NCBI RefSeq assembly: GCF_003711225.1
Contig: NZ_CP031030.1
Coordinates: 6,685,501 to 6,749,500 of the forward strand
Direction: 5' to 3'
Source of the DNA: Runella sp. SP2
Lineage (GTDB): Bacteria > Bacteroidota > Bacteroidia > Cytophagales > Spirosomataceae
DNA: 64,000 nt
In this document: in pieces, positions 51,525 through 62,002 of the stretch
Numbering within the stretch: the first letter of the stretch is position 1
Layout: each line of letters starts with the position of its first letter
The notes under the pieces: model-generated
Databases searched by the model: none
The model's input: only the letters and a program-made list of their open reading frames with translations
What the model was told of the DNA's origin: nothing
Position numbers and translations under genes: made by a program

Positions 51525-54080
51525 TTAAAAATCAAGTCTAAAGCGTGTTCTTACTCCCCACTGAACCGTGTTGGGGTTGTTGAGGTAACTAAAACGGCGT
51601 ACCAAATCGACCCGAACTAATTTGAAAATATTGGCCACGCCAACGCTTCCTTCAATGTACGGTTGGCTGCCTAGGTTGTAGCTGATGCTACGTCCTTCCG
51701 AATCGACGGGGAAACGAAAAACAGAGGCCCCTTTATTAGGATTATTTTCATCGCGAAGGCCACCTACCAAGGCTTTTACGCTCACCACTTCGCGCAATTT
51801 GAGGCGCTTTAACAATGGTATCTTGTTGAATAAGAAACCGTTGAAGTAATATTGTACGTCGATGCTCGCGTAGCGGTCACTGACAAACTCAAGGAAATTC
51901 ATCAAGTTGTAAGAGTTCAATTGGTACGCGTAGGTCTGGTTGGCGCGGTGAATCATCAACAGTGGAAATGGAATGTTTTTGCCAAAAATGTAACCACCCT
52001 CGACCGTAACGTCGGCAAAACCGTATTGTGACAGATAAACGCGCTTGGCTACATTTCCCGTAACCGTATGGTAATCAGTTTCTCCCGATAATAGTCCTTT
52101 TATCCCAGCGTTGTAGCGCAACGTGAAAATGGGGTAACGGTTGATAAGTGGAGTACGGTAGAGTTTTCCTTGATAAAATTGCTCATTGGGCGCGTAGCGC
52201 AACTCTAAGCTCAATTCAGTATTATTGAGTTGGGCTACATTTTGAGCAGCACCGTCGGTGGTTCGTTCGTATTTGAGAATGCCTGCGGGCGTCTGTGCCC
52301 ACTGCGTAAACCCTAGTCGATACGAAAAGTGGTTGGTAAATTCGCGGATGTATTCCAACTTCAACACATCGTTGTACAGCCAACGGTTATTGTCGCCGCG
52401 TTTGAACGACAGCAGGAAGTTGTCTTCTTGGACAAACTGCAATTCTTGCCCAGGAATTTTGGTGTCGCGCTGATAACTCGCCCGAATGTAGTGCAGCGGA
52501 AAATGATAGACCGATTTATTGTTCAGCGAAAAGGTACTGCTCGCAAAATATTTCCATTTCTGGTCTTTGAAACCGTATGCCCCATACCCTTCAAAATAGA
52601 GTCGATTGCTGAGTTCGGTGGTGGTGCGCCCGCCAAATCGGAGTCGAAAACCTTCCACGGGGTTGAAACTATAAAACGTGTTGGCAGGCCCAATTTCTAC
52701 TTTTCCAAAAGATTTGTATCCCGCAAAAAACAAGGTAGTGATGTCCATGATTCGACGGAATGACGGAATCGTTTGCAGGGTATCTACGTTGCGGTAGATG
52801 TTGCTCTCCATGCGGTCGAGGGGCAGGTGGCGCAAGTTTTGCCAATAGGCTTCATTATTGGTATTTAGTTTGGCAAACGTCGGTGCATTTTCTTGGGCAG
52901 GGCCTTTGTAAAGACTATCAGGGCGGGGTTGGTTGGTCAAGAAATTTTTGAAATTTACGATGCGCTGACCATACAATCCTGCGGCTTTTTCACCCAACGA
53001 AAACTCCATCCCCAACGACGTTTTGCTGGGGCGATATCGTCCATCTTCCTCTTTTACAAATTCAATCTTGGCCTCAAGGTCACGCATGAAGTTGAGGTTA
53101 ATGTCTTTGTTTACAGTCAAATACGCATTTTGAACGCTGTAGTTTCCATCGAGGGTGATAAACAGTTTACCCTCAAAAAGCATGTCGGCTTTATTGCGAG
53201 GCACAAACCCAAGCTCAATCAACCAAGGCGTTTGGGTTTTGACGGTATCACGAATGAAAAACTTATAAAACGTAGGTGCGGTGTTGGCAATGGGGCTCAA
53301 AAGCAGGTTGGTCGCAATCGAGATGTCATTTTTATAAATATCAATGTCTTCGTACAAGCGTCGAAAATAAGCATTTAGGCCGTCGTTGTCGATAAATTTT
53401 TGGTCAAATTCTGCCTTGCGGTCGGCCTGTACCCATTGTTTTTTGGTATAGGGGTTTTTACGAAAATATACTTGCGATAGTTTCTCCTGCATGTAAGCAG
53501 GTAGCATATTTTTACCGCCCATCCCTGTCGAATCTTGGGTTACAAACAAAAATTGATAATTACGAAAGATACGCTTGTCCTTAAATTCATCCGACAGATT
53601 GCTCAGGGCGAGCGATATTTTTTCGTACTGCTCGTACTCCACGTAGTCGTTTTGGGTCATGCGATTTTGCTCTTTGTGGTCAATCACCTGACGAATGAGC
53701 TGAACCGCAGGGTTATCCTTGTTGCGGTAGCGTGTGGTTTTTCCCTTAATGACAACCTCCTTGAGCAAAAGCGCATCCACCGCCATTTTGACGTTGATGG
53801 TTTGCGTACTGCCTGGCGTAATCGCTTTTTCGATGTTTTGGTAACCGATGTACGTAAACTTAATTTTAGGCTGTTTATTGGGTACGTTGAGTGTGTATTT
53901 TCCATCCGCATCGGAGGTAGTTCCGATGGTTGTGCCTACTACCTGTACGTTGACAAAAGGTAGCGTTTCGCCCGTTTTAGCGTCCGAAATGACTCCTTTT
54001 ACAACCGTTGTGCTTTGGCCGTAGAGAAGGGTAATCGGCAAGAGCAGGACTAATACGATGAGTGTGGTTATCCTTTTCAT
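51525..54080 (-). CDS. DUF5686 outer-membrane protein with carboxypeptidase-regulatory-like domain
   Basis: An 851-residue protein. Signal peptide MKRITTLIVLVLLLPITLLYG. A carboxypeptidase-D regulatory-like (CarboxypepD_reg) domain at about 25-110 (VVKGVISDAKTGETLPFVNVQVVGTT, DADGKYTLNVP) is followed by a long DUF5686-type region (about 115 onward: YRNKDNPAVQLIRQVIDHKEQN) and a C-terminal beta-barrel-like half ending NPNTVQWGVRTRFRLDF with a terminal Phe. The N-terminal domain is like that of SusC proteins, but the TonB-dependent plug is absent. It lies between the ceramide genes (68 bp after the reductase) and the head-group genes. A role in moving or inserting the lipid at the outer membrane is a guess from position; DUF5686 has no established activity that I know of. 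Confidence 0.87.
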   Translation of the reverse strand: MKRITTLIVLVLLLPITLLYGQSTTVVKGVISDAKTGETLPFVNVQVVGTTIGTTSDADGKYTLNVPNKQPKIKFTYIGYQNIEKAITPGSTQTINVKMAVDALLLKEVVIKGKTTRYRNKDNPAVQLIRQVIDHKEQNRMTQNDYVEYEQYEKISLALSNLSDEFKDKRIFRNYQFLFVTQDSTGMGGKNMLPAYMQEKLSQVYFRKNPYTKKQWVQADRKAEFDQKFIDNDGLNAYFRRLYEDIDIYKNDISIATNLLLSPIANTAPTFYKFFIRDTVKTQTPWLIELGFVPRNKADMLFEGKLFITLDGNYSVQNAYLTVNKDINLNFMRDLEAKIEFVKEEDGRYRPSKTSLGMEFSLGEKAAGLYGQRIVNFKNFLTNQPRPDSLYKGPAQENAPTFAKLNTNNEAYWQNLRHLPLDRMESNIYRNVDTLQTIPSFRRIMDITTLFFAGYKSFGKVEIGPANTFYSFNPVEGFRLRFGGRTTTELSNRLYFEGYGAYGFKDQKWKYFASSTFSLNNKSVYHFPLHYIRASYQRDTKIPGQELQFVQEDNFLLSFKRGDNNRWLYNDVLKLEYIREFTNHFSYRLGFTQWAQTPAGILKYERTTDGAAQNVAQLNNTELSLELRYAPNEQFYQGKLYRTPLINRYPIFTLRYNAGIKGLLSGETDYHTVTGNVAKRVYLSQYGFADVTVEGGYIFGKNIPFPLLMIHRANQTYAYQLNSYNLMNFLEFVSDRYASIDVQYYFNGFLFNKIPLLKRLKLREVVSVKALVGGLRDENNPNKGASVFRFPVDSEGRSISYNLGSQPYIEGSVGVANIFKLVRVDLVRRFSYLNNPNTVQWGVRTRFRLDF

Positions 54081-54148
54081 TTTCTTAATTCAAGAAGACT
54101 TTGTTGTTCACGTCTGTTGCTGTAATGGTTATTGTAATCAATTGGCTG

Positions 54149-55140
54149 TCAAAGCCATTGGTTTTCTCGGTACCAGGTTAGGGTTTCAATAACCCCTTTT
54201 CTTAAGTCGTATTTTGGTTGGTAGCCGAGTTGCGATTGGGCGGCGTCGATGCTACAAAACCAGTTTTGGGCCGTCAGTTCTTTGAGTTTTTCGCGGTTAA
54301 CGACGGGCGTATTTTTTGAAAATGTATAGCCTACTTCTAAAGCCGTTGCGACGATTTTCATCAATCCCAAGGGGATATGAATCCGAACGGGCTTTTTGCC
54401 ACTCCATGCGTTGAAAATCTCAGCGAGTTCATAACGGTCATAAGCTCCTCCGTCCGATACGTTGAAGGCATGGTTAGCGGTGCTTTGGTGGAGCAGGGCT
54501 TTTACCGTTGCATCTGCTAAGTCTTTTACGTAAACAAAGCTGAAACGTTGCGAACCACGACCAATGTACGCGTCAATGCCGCTATTAAGGGTTTTGAAAA
54601 GGATGAATAAATCTTTCTCACGGGGTCCATAAACGGCCGTCGGGCGGATGATGGAGGTTCGCAATCCTTTTATTTCAGCTAAATATTGTTCGGCCAGCCA
54701 CTTGCTTTTCCCGTAATCGGTGACAGGCACTGGTGACGTATTTTCGGTAATCGGTTGTTTTTCAGCGTACGATAATGGCCCAAGGGCGGCCAAACTGCTC
54801 ACAAATACAAATCGCTTCAGCGGCTGATTGGTTTGGCAGGCGGCTTCGGCCAACCGACGGGTATATTCGGCATTGATAAGGTTGTACGTGGCACTGTCTT
54901 TGGCGCGCGTTGCACCCGCTGAGTGGATAATGTACTGGTATTGACCCTTTTCCAAAAACGACCGAAGCGCGTCGGTAGAACGATAATCGGGATACACAAA
55001 AACGGGAGCCAATGGCGCAAGGTGCGATACATCACTCGACGGGCGCACTGCGGCATGGACTTCCAATCCCGCTTTTTGGGCTGCCTCAATCAAGTGGTAC
55101 CCAATAAACCCGCTTGCCCCTGTTATCAAAACCCGACCGC

Positions 55141-55144
<4 letters not shown>
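54149..55144 (-). CDS. NAD-dependent epimerase/dehydratase-family reductase, probable 3-oxo-(dihydro)ceramide reductase (CerR-like)
   Basis: A 331-residue extended short-chain dehydrogenase/reductase. RVLITGASGFIGYHL (residues 4-18) is the GxxGFIG Rossmann motif. IHSAGATRAKD and FVSSLAALGP precede the catalytic YGKSK (Tyr-x-x-x-Lys, about residue 153). IIRPTAVYGPREKDLF and the C-terminal part follow the epimerase pattern. Its ATG overlaps the stop of the preceding acyltransferase gene by 4 bp, so it is translationally coupled to it and to serine palmitoyltransferase. In alphaproteobacterial ceramide synthesis a protein of this same family (CerR) reduces the 3-oxo group. The context makes that the best assignment here. 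A sugar-nucleotide epimerase is the alternative. Confidence 0.78.
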
Positions 55145-57479
<2,335 letters not shown>

Positions 57480-57488
57480 TCAGACTTT

Positions 57489-57518
57489 GATGATACAACC
57501 GAACCGATGATCCATCGG
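57489..57518 (-). promoter_or_regulatory. Possible spt promoter region with short palindrome
   Basis: On the minus strand GGTTGTATCATC resembles the TTTGTATCA extension of candidate -7 elements elsewhere in the window. CCGATGATCCATCGG (57504-57518) is a perfect 6-bp-arm inverted repeat directly beside it. Both lie 25-55 bp upstream of the spt start. Confidence 0.3.
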
Positions 57519-57568
57519 CACTTTGATTTTTAGTGTAATGATGGTTAGGTAATGTCCTATCCTTAGAA

Positions 57569-57602
57569 ATACAAACAACTCTTTTTTCAGAATTGTTTGT
57601 AT
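57569..57602. promoter_or_regulatory. Palindrome between TetR gene and spt (candidate operator)
   Basis: Perfect 10-bp arms ATACAAACAA (57569-57578) and TTGTTTGTAT (57593-57602), 14 bp apart. There is no T-run in the right place for a terminator of the TetR gene, so an operator controlling spt is preferred. It shares the TGTTT core with the palindrome at 58316-58333. Confidence 0.5.
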
Positions 57603-57615
57603 AGTAACAGAAAAA

Positions 57616-58257
57616 CTAAGAAGCCGTTTCCGGAACAAACAGGTACTCAGTAATCATGCTGATAATAAGGTCTTTATGGCACTCGGCGAAGCAGTTGAAT
57701 TCTTCTTCGCTGGTGTTGTGAAGCTTCATGTGCATGTTTTTGCCCACAAAAACGAATTGAAGGCTTCCCATAATGAGCGGTACTAAGTGGTCGGCGCTAA
57801 TGTCGCGCATCCGACCATTTTTTACTTCTTCCTTGATTTGACTGGTCAATGTGCCGTGTATTAACTCCTTAAACTTCGATAACTCGGGGAGAAGTTGTTC
57901 GGGGTCGCGCTGAATTTCTTTCATCAGAAACAGCACCAAGTTGGGTTCTGCCTTCATGACTCTGAAATCCTCTTCAATTAATTCGATTAATTTCTCGCGA
58001 ATACCGACGGGTTTTTCAAAAATCCTCAGGGTGTTTTGGCAATAGTAGTTGAACAAATCCCTGAAAATCTCAATAAACAATTTCTCCTTGCTTCGAAAAT
58101 AATAATTCGTCAAAGCAATGTTCATGTTGGCCGCTTCAGCTATATCTCTTGCCGTTGTTCCTGCGTACCCCTTTTTCAAAAAAATAGCCCTTGCCGCTTC
58201 TTTGATTCTCTCTTCACTAGACTGAGTAATACATGTCACGATAACCTCCATTTTCAA
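57616..58257 (-). CDS. TetR-family transcriptional regulator
   Basis: A 213-residue repressor-type regulator. The N-terminal helix-turn-helix runs from about residue 15 to 62: RIKEAARAIFLKKGYAGTTARDIAEAANMN followed by LTNYYFRSKEKLF. The C-terminal ligand-binding part is alpha-helical (about 70-213), with no recognised subfamily. A start two codons later (Met3) is possible. It is on the same strand as spt and 151 bp upstream of it. Perfect palindromes lie upstream of its own start (58316-58333) and between it and spt (57569-57602). Both contain TGTTT/AAACA, the pattern expected for an autoregulated TetR protein that also controls the sphingolipid genes. A fatty-acyl or sphingoid ligand would fit but is a guess. 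Confidence 0.9.
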   Translation of the reverse strand: MKMEVIVTCITQSSEERIKEAARAIFLKKGYAGTTARDIAEAANMNIALTNYYFRSKEKLFIEIFRDLFNYYCQNTLRIFEKPVGIREKLIELIEEDFRVMKAEPNLVLFLMKEIQRDPEQLLPELSKFKELIHGTLTSQIKEEVKNGRMRDISADHLVPLIMGSLQFVFVGKNMHMKLHNTSEEEFNCFAECHKDLIISMITEYLFVPETAS

Positions 58258-58315
58258 ATTTCCGCAACAAAAGTGAAAACAAATTTTTGATTGAACAACT
58301 ATTTTAAATACTATT

Positions 58316-58333
58316 TTTAAACAAATGTTTAAA
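58316..58333. promoter_or_regulatory. Palindrome upstream of the TetR gene (candidate operator)
   Basis: TTTAAACAAATGTTTAAA is a perfect inverted repeat with 8-bp arms, 59 bp upstream of the TetR start codon, where an autoregulatory operator is expected. Confidence 0.6.
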
Positions 58334-58416
58334 CCATTTGATTAGTACAAGAAAAACTTTTTTTTGACCAATTTTACGAGGCCAAAATAGGTAATATTGA
58401 ATAGCTACTGATTACC

Positions 58417-59325
58417 TCAATTGAAGGAGTGCCTGAATTCGAGCGGGCTTTGGTTGGTCTTGGCTTTGAATAGTTTATTGAAAGATTGAGAATGCTCAAA
58501 TCCCAATTCGTAGGCAATTTCGCTCACAGTCAGCTCGGTAGTGGACAGTTTTTCTTTGGCCTTTTCAATCAGTTTTTCGTGGATAAGCTGCTGAGTAGTG
58601 AGTCCGATAAGCTGTTTTAACATACTACTCAGGTATTTGGTCGAGAGGTTAAGCGAATCGGCAACTTGCTGAACTGTCGGTAGCCCTTTTAAGACCAAAT
58701 CTTCACTGTTGAAATAGGTACTCAATATCTCTTCTAAGCGGGTGAGAATCTGATTGTTGGTGATTTTTCGGGTAATAAACTGCCGTTCGTAAAACCGTTG
58801 GGCGTAGGTAAATAGCACGTCCAGCTGGGCAATGATTACGTCTTGGCTGAATTTGTCAATGTTGGCGTGGTATTCTTCACGGATGTTATTGACAATACCG
58901 TTGATGGTCGTTTCCTCTTTGTCGGACAAAAATAAAGCTTCGTTGGTCGAGTACCCAAAGAACTCGTACTGTTTAATTTTTTTGGCAAGTGGGGTGTTCC
59001 ACAAAAAATCAGGGTGAACAAAGAGCATCCAACCTTCTAAGTTTTGAGGGACGACGTTGGCCTCTCCGCGCAAAATTTGACCTGGCGCAATGAAAGCCAA
59101 CAAGCCTTCGTCGAAGTCGTATTTTTGCTGTCCATAAAATAATTTGTCGCAGCCTCTTTTGAGCGAAACCACATAAAAATCGGAAAGCACAGCCTGAATG
59201 TTGGGGGCAGATTTCAGTATTTTGAGGTCAATCATGCCAATAAGCGGGTGCTGAGGCTTCGGCAGGTTCATCAACCGATGAATTTCGGCGATGGACTTGA
59301 TTCGGTATGGTTTTTCTTGGGGCAT
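58417..59325 (-). CDS. AraC-family transcriptional regulator
   Basis: A 302-residue regulator. The N-terminal half is a cupin-like sensing domain (about 25-130: FYVVSLKRGCDKLFYG, GLLAFIAPGQILRG). The C-terminal half carries two helix-turn-helix units (about 215-300): PTVQQVADSLNLSTKYLSSMLKQLIG and LTVSEIAYELGFEHSQSFNKLFKAKTNQSPLEFR, the AraC signature. The start at 59325 (MPQEKPYRIKSI) is 4 bp after the stop of a DoxX-like gene, so the two form an operon. It probably controls that small membrane protein and itself. This AraC type often responds to small organic molecules in Bacteroidota; the ligand is not known. Confidence 0.9.
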   Translation of the reverse strand: MPQEKPYRIKSIAEIHRLMNLPKPQHPLIGMIDLKILKSAPNIQAVLSDFYVVSLKRGCDKLFYGQQKYDFDEGLLAFIAPGQILRGEANVVPQNLEGWMLFVHPDFLWNTPLAKKIKQYEFFGYSTNEALFLSDKEETTINGIVNNIREEYHANIDKFSQDVIIAQLDVLFTYAQRFYERQFITRKITNNQILTRLEEILSTYFNSEDLVLKGLPTVQQVADSLNLSTKYLSSMLKQLIGLTTQQLIHEKLIEKAKEKLSTTELTVSEIAYELGFEHSQSFNKLFKAKTNQSPLEFRHSFN

Positions 59326-59329
59326 AATG

Positions 59330-59674
59330 TTAAAATTTAAAAGGGTATTTTAACCAAATCAATAATAGCGGCAAAGCTAGAAATGGAATTTCGATGAAGG
59401 CCATTTTGACGTTTCCTGCCCGCAACGAAAACGCCATAATCAAGAGAATAACAATCGCATTGAGCAAGTTACCCACAAAAAAAGTTTGAGGAAAGAGGAG
59501 CATCAAGCCGATAATAATGGAGAGTGCGCCCACAAAAGGCATGAAGGATTTGGCAATACCCAAGTCGGCCATCATTTTGGCTTGCTCGGCAGTGGCGGGT
59601 TGGAAGGCATCCCAGCCGTGTTTGAGGCTCAAAAACGATGAAATGAGCAGGAGTGCGATGGTGACGAATTTCAT
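59330..59674 (-). CDS. DoxX-like small membrane protein
   Basis: A 114-residue protein with four hydrophobic segments: VTIALLLISSFLSL, FMPFVGALSIIIGLMLLFP, LLNAIVILLIMAF and IPFLALPLLLIWL. The layout and the KHGWDAFQPATAEQAKMMADLGIAK first loop match DoxX-like proteins, thought to act near thiol or quinone redox systems in the inner membrane. It is the first gene of an operon with the AraC regulator 4 bp downstream. The assignment is by overall pattern; no catalytic motif is known for the family. Confidence 0.7.
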   Translation of the reverse strand: MKFVTIALLLISSFLSLKHGWDAFQPATAEQAKMMADLGIAKSFMPFVGALSIIIGLMLLFPQTFFVGNLLNAIVILLIMAFSLRAGNVKMAFIEIPFLALPLLLIWLKYPFKF

Positions 59675-59888
59675 TGTTGCTTTTGTTTTTTTTAGTTACC
59701 CCAATTTTTGGAGCTATTTGATAGTGCAAAGTTCTGCAACAATTAGACAAAGGATGTAGCCAAAAGTCGCAATGTTGTAGCTAAAAATACAAAGAGAAAC
59801 ACAACAATTGGAAAACAGACTAGGGGCTACAACAAAAAGTGGTGCCGAATTGCTTCAGTACCACTTGAGGAGGGCAGAATAAAAATAA

Positions 59889-60812
59889 TCAGAGTGTTAC
59901 GGCGTAGCTCAGCGTAATTACTTGGATATAAACAGGCTTAAAAGGTTTCTCTTCCAATGCTCCTCGTAGCGTAGCGCGGTGGGTCAGGTAGATGTTTTTG
60001 ATGAGTTTGATTTTGGTGATAAAAAGGCCATCAAGGGCGCCATTGTCCAATAATTTTTCAGCATAACTCGACTTGATGGCTAAGCGGTATTGCATTTGAA
60101 GCCACTTCTTAAATTTGCGATCGTACCAAATGTTCAATTCTGCTCCTTGTTTTTCGATGATTTGTTTGACGTAATCACTCCCGTTGGGTTGATAGCCTTC
60201 GGTATATAGCCCAGTGTTTGCAATGGCCTGACTTATAAGTCCATAAATTCGGAAGGTGTAGGGCGAAAGCGAGACTCGAAAAGCTTTGGTAGGTTGCCAC
60301 TTGATTCCAGGTGAAAGTATCAGTTCGTAGGGGTTCAGAAAACTTTGGACTCTACTACCACCTGTGGTATCTCGAAACATGCCGTCTTCGTAGGTGCTGA
60401 ACACGCCCGTTTTGGTTTTAGCGATGATATTGATGTTCCATTCACGGTCGGTGGATAACCCTGTGGATAAGTCGTGTAAACTGAGTAGTTCGTCGGCCGT
60501 TTTTTGGGTAATGCTTTTTAGACCCGCTTTGTAAAGGGAAAACTGCCAGTGAAATTCGTTGGTCGAAATGATACGGTTTTTGGTATAATTGATATTGAGG
60601 TCGATGCCGTTGGTGGTCGAAAAACCTAACCTGCCTGTGTTTGGGACGCCATTAACCTGCATGGTATGCGAGAGATTGAGGCCCAAATTGATGGCAATTT
60701 CCCAGGCTTTGGCCGTAGTGTCTTCCTCAATTGCAGTGGAATCGGCCTGGGCTAGTACATTTTTCCCAAAAAAAATAACCCAAACCAATAATAGTTTTGA
60801 AAAAGTAGCCAT
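59889..60812 (-). CDS. DUF3078-like exported beta-rich protein
   Basis: A 307-residue protein. The short signal peptide (FSKLLLVWVIFFGKNVLA, cleavage about residue 21) is followed by an acidic linker (DSTAIEEDTT). Amphipathic strands follow: WEIAINLGLNLSHTMQVNG, NGIDLNINYTKNRIISTNEFHWQFS and LNIWYDRKFKKWLQMQYRLAIKSSY, ending YIQVITLSYAVTL. The layout is that of a DUF3078-type outer-membrane or periplasmic beta protein. It has no close operon partner: 38 bp upstream is a small lipoprotein gene, and 214 bp downstream is the DoxX operon. Function unknown. Confidence 0.7.
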   Translation of the reverse strand: MATFSKLLLVWVIFFGKNVLAQADSTAIEEDTTAKAWEIAINLGLNLSHTMQVNGVPNTGRLGFSTTNGIDLNINYTKNRIISTNEFHWQFSLYKAGLKSITQKTADELLSLHDLSTGLSTDREWNINIIAKTKTGVFSTYEDGMFRDTTGGSRVQSFLNPYELILSPGIKWQPTKAFRVSLSPYTFRIYGLISQAIANTGLYTEGYQPNGSDYVKQIIEKQGAELNIWYDRKFKKWLQMQYRLAIKSSYAEKLLDNGALDGLFITKIKLIKNIYLTHRATLRGALEEKPFKPVYIQVITLSYAVTL

Positions 60813-60850
60813 AAAAGTAAAGATGGATGATAGCGTATTTAGGTAAAAGC

Positions 60851-61300
60851 TCAGTTCTTTTTCCCGTAAAACACCACTGTTTTTGAGGGTGTTGGGTCGG
60901 GAGCAATAACCCCTAGTTCACCATTGATAAAGGTGACGAGCTTGGTAGAGCCTTGGTATCCTTCTATTTCGCCAGTGGTTGTTTTTTTAAGAATGAGGCC
61001 ATCGTAGGTTTGAAATGAATCTGCGGCTTTGCCAGCTTTATCGGTAAGGGTAAAGGTGACTTTAAAATTGGCTGATTCGTCACCGACTTTTGTTACTGAT
61101 ATTTTACTGGTGGCTACTACCCCTGCGGCGTTGGTAGCAGGTAGGCTGATGCGCGTAGTTCCTACAGTGTAGTAAGTACCTGTGTATTCGCCTGCCACTT
61201 GGTCGGCAAGCGAGGGCTCAACTTCTTTTTGGCAGGAAAAAAATAGGAGTGTGAAAGCTACAAAGAAAAGAGCGTTACGAATGCTGCTAGAAGATTTCAT
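60851..61300 (-). CDS. Small lipoprotein of unknown function
   Basis: A 149-residue protein. A lipoprotein signal ends at LFFSC (Cys about residue 23). The mature part is Thr/Val-rich, probably a small beta-sandwich: GEYTGTYYTVGTTRISLPATN, KVTFTLTDKAGKAADSFQ and a C-terminal TVVFYGKKN. It is 38 bp upstream of the DUF3078-like gene on the same strand, so probably co-transcribed. Not recognised as a named family. Confidence 0.75.
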   Translation of the reverse strand: MKSSSSIRNALFFVAFTLLFFSCQKEVEPSLADQVAGEYTGTYYTVGTTRISLPATNAAGVVATSKISVTKVGDESANFKVTFTLTDKAGKAADSFQTYDGLILKKTTTGEIEGYQGSTKLVTFINGELGVIAPDPTPSKTVVFYGKKN

Positions 61301-61357
61301 AATGGGTAGGGGAAAAAAGGAAGAAGCAGTTAAATAACCACTTCTTCCGAGTGGGGT

Positions 61358-61813
61358 TTAAAACTCAATCGTTAACATTTTGCCATTTTCGGTGACCTCA
61401 TACGTGCCTTTACGAATAAGATAAGAGCTAATTAGTGTATTCTCTAACTCTATTTTGTAAGGCTCTTCGACCACAAATTGATTATTGGCAAAGTGTTTTG
61501 AGATAGTCTCACTGGACATCGAGCTTTTGAGGAGATTCACAACGAGTTTTCCATTAGACATACTGGCAGTTCCTATACCTGTGTTGGGCTCTACCGCACT
61601 AATGTCAATATCAATCGGGCCTTCCGACTGAAAGCTGCAAACACCTGTTCGGGTACATCCCGAGCTTTTTTTGCCAAACTTGAGTTTTACTTTGATGATG
61701 GCGTGAGGACTCGACGACAATTTTGTCGAAGAAGAACCCACAGAAAGAATGTTGTTGTCGTTTGAGAAGATTGTGCTAGATACAATCACGGCGAGTGCAA
61801 TTAGAAGTTTCAT
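61358..61813 (-). CDS. Small exported protein of unknown function
   Basis: A 151-residue protein with a weak N-terminal signal (MKLLIALAVIVSSTIFS). The mature part has two Cys (SSGCTRTGVCSF), perhaps a disulfide, and mixed polar strands ending GTYEVTENGKMLTIEF. It starts a minus-strand group with the lipoprotein 57 bp downstream. No family is recognised. The 189 bp between it and the divergent histidine-kinase start should hold both promoters. Confidence 0.7.
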   Translation of the reverse strand: MKLLIALAVIVSSTIFSNDNNILSVGSSSTKLSSSPHAIIKVKLKFGKKSSGCTRTGVCSFQSEGPIDIDISAVEPNTGIGTASMSNGKLVVNLLKSSMSSETISKHFANNQFVVEEPYKIELENTLISSYLIRKGTYEVTENGKMLTIEF

Positions 61814-61894
61814 TTTTGTGAGCGTTGATAGTGAAAGAAAAGAACTTTTTGCTCTACAAAACTACACTTGCCCCCCTCCCAAAATCAATCGGTT

Positions 61895-61924
61895 AAAAGG
61901 CGGGTTTTTGAAAAATCCGCCTTT
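61895..61924. repeat. Long perfect hairpin upstream of the histidine kinase
   Basis: AAAAGGCGGGTTTTT and AAAAATCCGCCTTTT are inverted about a single central G with one G-T pair. It lies 80-110 bp upstream of the kinase start in the divergent promoter region. With no gene to terminate on the plus strand, it may be a leader hairpin or an operator. Confidence 0.55.
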
Positions 61925-62002
61925 TGGAGGATTTTATTAAATGGTTTTGTTCCAGAACTTTACCGTCGTAAATTAGAAGGGAAAACCCTGTCCTTTACCT
62001 CA

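Noticed and set aside
57569-57602. Terminator of the TetR gene
   Set aside because: The arms are AT-rich with a 14-bp loop and no T tract after the stem on the minus strand; an operator fits better.
61868-62002. N-terminal extension of the histidine kinase
   Set aside because: The extension is hydrophilic and runs through a hairpin, while MKPLLTLVFLMVVPC at 62003 is a proper signal peptide start.
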